Source: Actinomycetota bacterium
GTDB taxonomy: Bacteria > Actinomycetota > Thermoleophilia > Gaiellales > Gaiellaceae
DNA: 10,296 nt
Assembly (NCBI GenBank): GCA_013821525.1
Contig: JACDGR010000007.1
Span: forward strand, 1-10,296
Reading direction: 5' to 3'
Under the pieces are notes generated by a model that was given only the letters and a program-made list of their open reading frames with translations, ran no database searches and was not told where the DNA came from. Positions 5,632 to 10,296 of the stretch are shown here, in pieces. Made by a program: the position numbers and the translations under genes. Each line of letters opens with the position of its first letter. Positions within the stretch are counted from its first letter, which is position 1.

Positions 5632-7581
5632 TTGTCTTCTTCCATGAACGTCGTCCTACCCGACAACTCAGAGATTGAACTTGCAGGCGGGGCGACCGGC
5701 CTCGACGCCGCGCGCGCGATCGGCTCGAAGCTCGCCGAGCAAGCCGTCCTCGTCCGCGCCAACGGGCGCGTGCAAGACCTCCGCGAGCCGCTGATCGAGG
5801 GCGCGCACATCCAGATCCTCACCGTCCGCGACACCGCCGACCCCGACGCGCTCTACGTCCTTCGCCACTCGGCAGCGCACCTGCTCGCAGAAGCGGTGCG
5901 ACGGCTGTACCCCGGCGTCAAGGTCGCGATCGGCCCCCCGATCGAGAACGGCTTCTACTACGACTTCGACTTTCCCCAGCCGATCACCGAGTCCGACCTC
6001 CAGAAGATCGAGGATGAGGTGCGCCGCGAGCTGAAGGAGGGGCGCACCTTCGACCGCAGCGAGATCTCGCGCGCCGAGGCGCACCAGCGCTTCCTCGAGG
6101 AGAACGAGCCGTACAAGGTCGAGCTCGTCGACACCGCGGAGGGAGAGATCACCCTCTACTCGCAATCCGCGAAAGGCGGCGACCGCGCCGAGTTCGTCGA
6201 CCTCTGCCGCGGCCCGCACCTCCAGACCTCGAAGCCGATCAAGGCGTTCAAGCTGACCGGCCTCGCCGGCGCGTACTGGCGCGGCGACGAGCACAACAAA
6301 CAGCTGACCCGCATCTACGGCACCGCGTTCTACTCACAAGCCGACCTCGACGCCCACCTCGAGCGGCTCGAGGAGGCGCGCAAGCGCGACCATCGCAAGC
6401 TCGGCGTGCGGCTCGACCTCTTCCACCTCGAGGAGGTCTCGCCAGGCTCGCCGTTCTGGCATCCGAAGGGGATGGTGATCTGGAACGAGCTCGAAGCGAT
6501 GCGTCGCCGCGAGAACGCGCGGCGCGGCTACAACGAGGTCAAGACCCCGTTGATCTTCGACAAGGTGCTCTGGGAACGCTCGGGCCACTGGGAGAAGTTC
6601 CGCGAGAACATGTTCCTGATCCCGGAGGACGATCACACCTTCGCGATCAAGCCGATGAACTGCCCCGGCCACATGGTGCTCTTCGCGAACACCCTGCGCA
6701 GCTACCGCGAGCTGCCGCTCCGCTACGCCGAGGCCGCGCCGCTCCATCGCAACGAGCGCGCAGGAACTCTGCACGGCCTGACTCGCGTCCGGCACGTCAC
6801 CCAGGACGACGCGCACATCTTCTGCACCCGCGAGCAGATCGAAGACGAGATCTTCGGCTGTCTCGACTACGCGAAGTTCGTCTACGACCTCTTCGGTCTC
6901 GAGTCGAGCTTCGAGCTCTCGACCCGGCCCGACAACAAGCTCGGCACCGAGGAGGAGTGGGACTTCACCGAGGGCGCCTTGCGCGCCGCGCTCGACCGGC
7001 GTGGGCTCGAGTACGTCGTCACTCCGGGTGACGGCGCGTTCTACGGCCCCAAGATCGACCTGCACATGAGCGACTCGCTGGGCCGCGCCTGGCAGATGGG
7101 CACCGTGCAGCTCGACGCTCTCACCCCGGAGCGTCTCGGCTGCCGCTACGTCGGCGCCGACAACACCGAGCACACTCCCTACGTCGTCCATCGGGCGCTG
7201 ATGGGCTCCTTTGAGCGCTTCATCGGGATCCTGACCGAGCACTACGCCGGCGCCTTCCCGTTCTGGATCGCGCCGGTGCAGGTGCGCGTGCTGCCGGTCA
7301 GCGAGAAGCACCGCGAGGCCGCGCAGGTCCTCGTCGCCTCGCTCGCCGAGCACCGCGTCGACATCGACGACTCCGACGAGACCGTCGGCAAGCGGATCCG
7401 GAACGCCGAGCTCGAGAAGATCCCCTACGTCGTCGTCTACGGCGAGAAGGAGAGCGACGAATCGCTCGCGATCCGCGAGCGTGGGGGCGAGCAGAGCACG
7501 CTGTCCCTGGCTGATTTCCGGGCAAAACTTGCTACCATGGAGCCCTGGCAAGCAGGGGCGGAACCGTCTCTCACCTCCTAG
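5632..7581 (+). CDS. thrS: Threonine--tRNA ligase (class II)
   Basis: A 649-residue protein that charges tRNA-Thr with threonine in the cytosol; the length matches bacterial ThrRS. Domains in order: TGS (about 5-66, VVLPDNSEIELAGG...IQILTVRD); the second additional/editing domain with its metal-type motif HSAAH (His79, His83) and CRGPH (Cys192, His196); the class II catalytic core (about 245-540); and the C-terminal anticodon-binding domain (about 545-645). Zinc ligands of the active site are visible: Cys344 in MNCPGH, His395 in DDAHIFC and His520 in VVHRALMG. Motif 2 Arg is in LHRNERAGTLHG. The start TTG 5632 is favoured by the strong upstream SD; ATG 5644 is the alternative and removes only four residues. 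A 183-base transcribed leader with a Thr-rich ORF and two hairpins precedes it. It heads the infC-rpmI-rplT operon. Confidence 0.97.
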   Translation: MSSSMNVVLPDNSEIELAGGATGLDAARAIGSKLAEQAVLVRANGRVQDLREPLIEGAHIQILTVRDTADPDALYVLRHSAAHLLAEAVRRLYPGVKVAIGPPIENGFYYDFDFPQPITESDLQKIEDEVRRELKEGRTFDRSEISRAEAHQRFLEENEPYKVELVDTAEGEITLYSQSAKGGDRAEFVDLCRGPHLQTSKPIKAFKLTGLAGAYWRGDEHNKQLTRIYGTAFYSQADLDAHLERLEEARKRDHRKLGVRLDLFHLEEVSPGSPFWHPKGMVIWNELEAMRRRENARRGYNEVKTPLIFDKVLWERSGHWEKFRENMFLIPEDDHTFAIKPMNCPGHMVLFANTLRSYRELPLRYAEAAPLHRNERAGTLHGLTRVRHVTQDDAHIFCTREQIEDEIFGCLDYAKFVYDLFGLESSFELSTRPDNKLGTEEEWDFTEGALRAALDRRGLEYVVTPGDGAFYGPKIDLHMSDSLGRAWQMGTVQLDALTPERLGCRYVGADNTEHTPYVVHRALMGSFERFIGILTEHYAGAFPFWIAPVQVRVLPVSEKHREAAQVLVASLAEHRVDIDDSDETVGKRIRNAELEKIPYVVVYGEKESDESLAIRERGGEQSTLSLADFRAKLATMEPWQAGAEPSLTS

Positions 7582-7687
7582 CTCACGCTTCGGGGGTTCA
7601 ACCGAGTGCTCAACCGAGCAGGTTGATCGAGACCTCCTGCCGCTGCATGCCAGCGGATTTTACGTCTACGAGGAGGTCACTACGAGC
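7573..7687 (+). promoter_or_regulatory. Structured infC leader with sequestered SD sequence
   Basis: The only strong SD before infC, AGGAGGT (7671-7677), lies in AGGAGGTC, which pairs perfectly with GACCTCCT (7631-7638). The enclosed loop has its own stem, CCGCTG/CAGCGG (7640-7645/7651-7656). A second anti-SD copy, ACCTCCT, lies at 7573-7579 at the thrS stop. Upstream, TCAACC (7610-7615) pairs with GGTTGA (7621-7626); an exact repeat TCAACCGAG (7598-7606 and 7610-7618) gives GGTTGA two alternative partners. This suggests translational control of infC by an RNA switch. Ribosomal protein L20 or IF3 are candidate ligands because both regulate this operon in other bacteria. Pairings are observed; switching is inferred. 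Confidence 0.55.
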
Positions 7688-7705
7688 TTGGTGAAGAGCA
7701 TTTGA
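7688..7705 (+). CDS. Possible five-codon coupling ORF before infC
   Basis: TTG-GTG-AAG-AGC-ATT-TGA follows the strong SD by 11 bases (14 if GTG 7691 is the start). Its TGA at 7703-7705 overlaps the infC start TTG at 7702-7704 (TTGA). The SD is 25 bases from the infC start, too far for direct use, so ribosomes could enter here and restart at infC. A minimal ORF of this kind can arise by chance. Confidence 0.3.
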   Translation: MVKSI

Positions 7706-8403
7706 GGCCGCGGGGCAGGCGTTCGTTCGAGCCGCCGCGGCGTCCGGAGCCGCAGACGCGCATCAACGACGCGATTCGCGTCCCGCGCGTGAGGCTGATC
7801 GGAGAAGACGGCGAGCAGCTCGGGGTCAAGACGTCGGACGAGGCACGTGAGTACGCCTACGGAAAGAACCTCGACCTGGTCGAGGTCGCGGCCCAGGCGG
7901 ATCCACCGGTGGCCCGGGTCATGGACTTCGGGAAATACCGGTACGAGCTGGAGCAGAAGGCGAAGCTCGCCCGAAAGCACCAGACGCAGATCAACGTCAA
8001 GGAGATCAAGCTCAGACCCAAGATCGGGATTCACGATTACGACACGAAGAAAGGCCACGTCGAGCGCTTCCTGAACCAGCGCGCGAAGGTCAAGGTCACG
8101 ATCATGTTCCGGGGCCGCGAGCGCGAGCATCCGGATCGCGGGCGCGACCTGCTCATGCGCCTCGCAGATGACGTGAAGGAGATCGGCCTGATCGAGACAC
8201 AGCCTCTGCTCGAGGGGCGGAACATGACAATGGTGCTCGGCCCAACGAAGAACGCAGGAGTCAAACGAGATGCCGAAAATGAAGACACGCTCGGGAGCGA
8301 AGAAGAAATTCAAGGTGACGGGAACGGGGAAGCTGCTGCGGCGGGCCCAGATGTCGGGCAAGCTCATGCACAAGTCGCAGAAGCAGAAGCGCCAGTTCAG
8401 TAA
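7702..8403 (+). CDS. infC: Translation initiation factor IF-3 with long acidic tail
   Basis: A 233-residue IF3. It binds the 30S subunit, checks start-codon/initiator-tRNA pairing and prevents premature 50S joining. After a basic extension (1-18) comes the N-domain, RINDAIRVPRVRLIGEDGEQLG, then the YAYGKNLDLVEVA and PPVARVMDFGKYRYE signature. A basic linker helix (EQKAKLARKHQ) leads to the C-domain: VKEIKLRPKIGIHDYDTKK, VKVTIMFRGRE and GRNMTMVLGPTK. The start is TTG 7702; the frame has no ATG, GTG or TTG upstream before its stop. Non-AUG starts are typical of infC and underlie IF3 autoregulation. Residues 190-233 are encoded within rpmI in another frame. That tail has 12 Asp/Glu, several Ala and no Lys or Arg, and ends at TAA 8401-8403. 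The core assignment is secure; the tail is real unless a sequencing frameshift exists. Confidence 0.93.
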   Translation: MRPRGRRSFEPPRRPEPQTRINDAIRVPRVRLIGEDGEQLGVKTSDEAREYAYGKNLDLVEVAAQADPPVARVMDFGKYRYELEQKAKLARKHQTQINVKEIKLRPKIGIHDYDTKKGHVERFLNQRAKVKVTIMFRGREREHPDRGRDLLMRLADDVKEIGLIETQPLLEGRNMTMVLGPTKNAGVKRDAENEDTLGSEEEIQGDGNGEAAAAGPDVGQAHAQVAEAEAPVQ

Positions 8404-8464
8404 GGACCAGGCGGTCTCCACCGCGAATGAGAAGACCGTCGGCCGCATGCTGGGACGCCGCTAA
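8270..8464 (+). CDS. rpmI: 50S ribosomal protein L35 (bL35)
   Basis: A 64-residue, highly basic protein of standard bL35 length: MPKMKTRSGAKKKFKVTGTG at the N-terminus, KLLRRAQMSGKLMHKSQKQKR in the middle, and a short TVGRMLGRR end. It is a component of the large ribosomal subunit. The start ATG 8270 follows AGGAG by 9 bases; that SD lies inside infC. The first 134 bases overlap the infC frame, so ribosomes finishing IF3 would traverse two thirds of rpmI out of frame. The stop TAA shares its last A with the rplT start (TAATG), consistent with coupled synthesis of L35 and L20. Confidence 0.97.
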   Translation: MPKMKTRSGAKKKFKVTGTGKLLRRAQMSGKLMHKSQKQKRQFSKDQAVSTANEKTVGRMLGRR

Positions 8465-8823
8465 TGGCTCGCGTCAAGCGTTCCGTTCACGCGCGCAAGA
8501 AGCGCCGCAAGGTCCTCGAGCAGGCGAAGGGCTACTGGGGCCTCAAGAGCACGAACTACAAGTACGCGAAGGAGCAGGTCGAGCGCTCCCTCTCGTACGC
8601 CTACCGCGACCGCAAGGTCAAGAAGCGTGAGTTCCGGAAGCTCTGGATCATGCGCATCAACGCCGGCGCGCGGGCGAACGGCCTCTCGTACAACCAGTTC
8701 ATCTCGGGCCTGAAGGCTGCGGAGATCGAGCTCGACCGGAAGGTGCTCGCGGATCTCGCGGCCACGGACCCGGCGAAGTTCGGCGAGCTCGTCGCGCAGG
8801 CCAAGACCGCGCTCGCGCAGTAG
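8464..8823 (+). CDS. rplT: 50S ribosomal protein L20 (bL20)
   Basis: A 119-residue protein of normal bL20 length. The conserved N-terminus MARVKRSVHARKKRRKVLEQ is followed by AKGYWGLKSTNYKYAKEQVERS, the RDRKVKKREFRKLWIMRINA core and an acidic/hydrophobic C-terminal globular part (LAATDPAKFGELVAQAK). L20 is an early 23S rRNA-binding assembly protein. In Escherichia coli and Bacillus subtilis it represses its own operon by binding an mRNA structure, which makes the folded infC leader a candidate target. ATG 8464 overlaps the rpmI stop by one base. No strong SD of its own is visible, fitting translational coupling. Confidence 0.97.
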   Translation: MARVKRSVHARKKRRKVLEQAKGYWGLKSTNYKYAKEQVERSLSYAYRDRKVKKREFRKLWIMRINAGARANGLSYNQFISGLKAAEIELDRKVLADLAATDPAKFGELVAQAKTALAQ

Positions 8824-8831
8824 GCGCGACC

Positions 8832-9773
8832 CTGTCACGCCAGGCGGAGATCTTCGCCCGCCAGGCGGTCTACTGCGACGGCCGCTCGCCGCTCTACGCA
8901 GCACTCTGTCGCCGGCTCGCGGCTGATCCGCGGGTCGGCGATCTTGCGTCCGACCTCGGCTGGGACTTCCCGCTGCGCCTCCTCGGTGCGCTGCACTACC
9001 TCGTGCTGGCGCAGCAGGCGTCGTGGGACGACATCGGCGACGCCCTTGTCACGGAGCGCGCGTTCCTCACCCGCTTCACCGCCGAGCAGGACGTGCAGAC
9101 GAACGAGGTGCAGCGGGCCTGGGGCTTGCTGCCCGGCTTCCTGTCGATCGCCGACGGGCGCCCGTTCGACCTGCTCGAACTCGGGCCCTCGGCCGGGCTG
9201 AATCTCGTCTGGGATCGCTACAGCTATCGCTACTCGACCGGCCAGTGGGGCGACGGGCCGCTCGAGCTAGCGGGCGCCGATCGGCTGCCGCCGCCGCCGG
9301 AACTGCTCAGGCGAACCGTCGAGGTCGCGCGGCGCCGCGGGATCGACCTGAGTCCCGTTGACGCGACGACCGAGCACGGCGCGCGGCTCCTGCAGGCATT
9401 CGTGTGGGCCGACCAGACCGAGCGGCTCGAGCGGCTGCGCAGCGCAATCGAGATCCTGCGCACCGATCCCCCGGCGCTGCTGCGCGGCGACTACGTCGAG
9501 TCGCTGCCCGCCCTGCTCGCCGATCGCCGCGAAGGAACGCAGTTGGTCGTCTTCCAGACGGCGTCGACGATGTACGTCGATCGTTCGGGGATCGACAAGC
9601 TGCGCAGCGCGCTCGAGGAGGCCTCGCGCCGCGAGCCGATCGTCTACCTCGGCACTGGCCGGGCGCCCGAGGATGACGGCTACTCGCTCGACGTCGAGCG
9701 CTTCCCGGGCGGCGAGCTGACCCGGCTCGCGGTATTCGACTTCCACGGCGAGTGGCTCGACTGGGGGCGCTGA
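8832..9773 (+). CDS. DUF2332 family protein
   Basis: About 313 residues if read from 8832. The sequence resembles DUF2332 throughout: RQAEIFARQAVYCDGRSPLYAALCRRLA near the N-terminus, LRLLGALHYLVLAQQAS, then FDLLELGPSAGLNLVWDRYSYRY, TLLRGDYVES-like and VFQTASTMYVD segments, and the closing IVYLGTGR...LAVFDFHGEWLDWGR. ELGPSAGLN resembles a methyltransferase motif I loop, but function is unknown and none is assigned. The in-frame N-terminal homology begins right after rplT, yet no ATG, GTG or TTG exists there. CTG 8832 (TAGG about 7 bases upstream) is the nearest start-like codon. GTG 9003 is the first conventional start but would remove 57 residues of the domain. It sits in the translation operon, eight bases after the rplT stop. 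Confidence 0.8.
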   Translation: MSRQAEIFARQAVYCDGRSPLYAALCRRLAADPRVGDLASDLGWDFPLRLLGALHYLVLAQQASWDDIGDALVTERAFLTRFTAEQDVQTNEVQRAWGLLPGFLSIADGRPFDLLELGPSAGLNLVWDRYSYRYSTGQWGDGPLELAGADRLPPPPELLRRTVEVARRRGIDLSPVDATTEHGARLLQAFVWADQTERLERLRSAIEILRTDPPALLRGDYVESLPALLADRREGTQLVVFQTASTMYVDRSGIDKLRSALEEASRREPIVYLGTGRAPEDDGYSLDVERFPGGELTRLAVFDFHGEWLDWGR

Positions 9774-9779
9774 CTTGAA

Positions 9780-9797
9780 ATGACGCTGATCCGTTGA
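9780..9797 (+). CDS. Possible five-codon coupling ORF before the SpoU methyltransferase
   Basis: ATG-ACG-CTG-ATC-CGT-TGA starts seven bases after the DUF2332 stop. Its TGA (9795-9797) overlaps the TTG start (9794-9796) of the next gene in TTGA form. No SD is visible. It mirrors the arrangement before infC and may help ribosomes restart at a TTG codon, or be coincidence. Confidence 0.22.
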   Translation: MTLIR

Positions 9798-10296
9798 TCG
9801 TCTCGAAGGACAACGAGCGCCTGAAGCTCGTGCGCAAGCTGCACGACAAGCGCTGGCGTGACAAGCTCGGCCTCTTCTTCGTCGAAGGCGAGGACGCGGT
9901 AGCCGCCGCAACAGCAGAGCCCGTGGAAATCTTGCGCGCCGGCGAGGATGTAGAGCAGGCGCTGCTCGCAGACGTCGCAAGCGCGCCGCATCCCCCGCGC
10001 GTCGTCGCCGTCTACCGCCGAGCCGACCTGCCGGCGTGGGAGGAACGGCCGGCGACGCTCGCGCTCTGGCAGCTCTCCGACCCGGGCAACGTCGGCAGCC
10101 TGATCCGCACCGCAGATGCATTCGGCGCCGCCGTCGCACTTTCGGACGGGTGCGCCGACCCGACATCGCCGAAGGCGCTCCGCGCGAGCGCCGGCTCGAT
10201 CTGGCGCGTGCCCCTCGGCCCGTGGGCTTGTGTTGACTCCACACAAACTCGGGTTGCGCTCGAGGCGCACAGCGGCATGCCGCTCGCCTCGCTCGA
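9794..10296 (+). CDS. SpoU/TrmH-family rRNA 2'-O-methyltransferase, 3' end off window
   Basis: 167 codons are visible before the right edge. The N-terminus, IVSKDNERLKLVRKLHDKRW then KLGLFFVEGEDAV, is the substrate-binding domain usual in TrmH/RlmB-type enzymes. The SPOUT catalytic domain begins with LWQLSDPGNVGSLIRTADAF (motif 1, including the Asn and Arg of N-x5-R), then DPTSPKALRASAGSIWRVPL (motif 2). Motif 3, with the knotted SAM site, is beyond the edge. The enzyme transfers a methyl group from SAM to a ribose 2'-hydroxyl in RNA, most likely 23S rRNA. In many Actinomycetota such a gene lies between rplT and pheS, so pheS/pheT are expected downstream. TTG 9794 is chosen because the frame has a stop at 9776 and no ATG or GTG at the homologous N-terminus. 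Confidence 0.9.
   Translation, partial: MIVSKDNERLKLVRKLHDKRWRDKLGLFFVEGEDAVAAATAEPVEILRAGEDVEQALLADVASAPHPPRVVAVYRRADLPAWEERPATLALWQLSDPGNVGSLIRTADAFGAAVALSDGCADPTSPKALRASAGSIWRVPLGPWACVDSTQTRVALEAHSGMPLASL

Noticed and set aside
6334..7551. Long antisense open frame of 405 codons opposite thrS
   Set aside because: It mirrors GC-rich codon use of thrS. The product is low-complexity Val/Leu/Asp/Glu-rich with no family features.
7481..7705. 74-codon frame starting inside thrS and ending at the infC start
   Set aside because: Most of it lies out of frame inside thrS; only the last five codons after the strong SD are considered, as a possible coupling ORF.

Overview
The window comes from a very GC-rich bacterial chromosome. 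Frequent GTG and TTG starts, start/stop overlaps and the gene content point to the phylum Actinomycetota. The secreted DUF1906 protein with its aromatic tail, and the gene order thrS-infC-rpmI-rplT-DUF2332-SpoU methyltransferase, fit the deep-branching class Thermoleophilia best. That placement is inference; no marker was compared against a database.

Left part, minus strand (1-1351), read right to left: a secreted cupredoxin-like protein, a TetR-type regulator whose start codon abuts a perfect 18-bp palindrome (probable operator), and a HIT-family protein. The HIT gene overlaps the regulator stop by 4 bases and runs off the left edge. On the plus strand, divergent from the cupredoxin, is a large secreted modular protein (1458-3104) with a signal peptide, DUF1906 glycoside-hydrolase-like domain, Pro linker, two beta-rich modules and a tryptophan-rich tail.

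Middle part: a strong hairpin (3116-3141) lies between convergent genes. On the minus strand, an acyl-CoA dehydrogenase (3890-5041) and a YdeI/OmpD-associated protein (3313-3897) overlap by 8 bases.

Right part, plus strand (5413-10296): a translation operon. A promoter appears to drive a leaderless 25-codon ORF with a Thr-Leu-Thr-Thr-Leu-Thr run, then two strong hairpins, then thrS. This looks like an amino-acid-responsive leader for threonyl-tRNA synthetase. A second structured leader lies between thrS and infC: a helix sequesters a strong Shine-Dalgarno (SD) sequence, and a five-codon ORF overlaps the TTG start of infC. The infC frame stays open 134 bases into rpmI, adding a 44-residue acidic tail to IF3. 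Next come rpmI, rplT, a DUF2332 gene with no usual start codon at its apparent N-terminus, and a SpoU-family rRNA methyltransferase cut by the right edge.

The most promising undescribed material is the RNA-level control of the thrS-infC-rpmI-rplT operon (Thr-rich leader, SD-sequestering leader, mini-ORF coupling, out-of-frame infC/rpmI overlap), plus the TetR operator next to the cupredoxin/HIT genes. No tRNA, rRNA, CRISPR array or transposase gene was seen.
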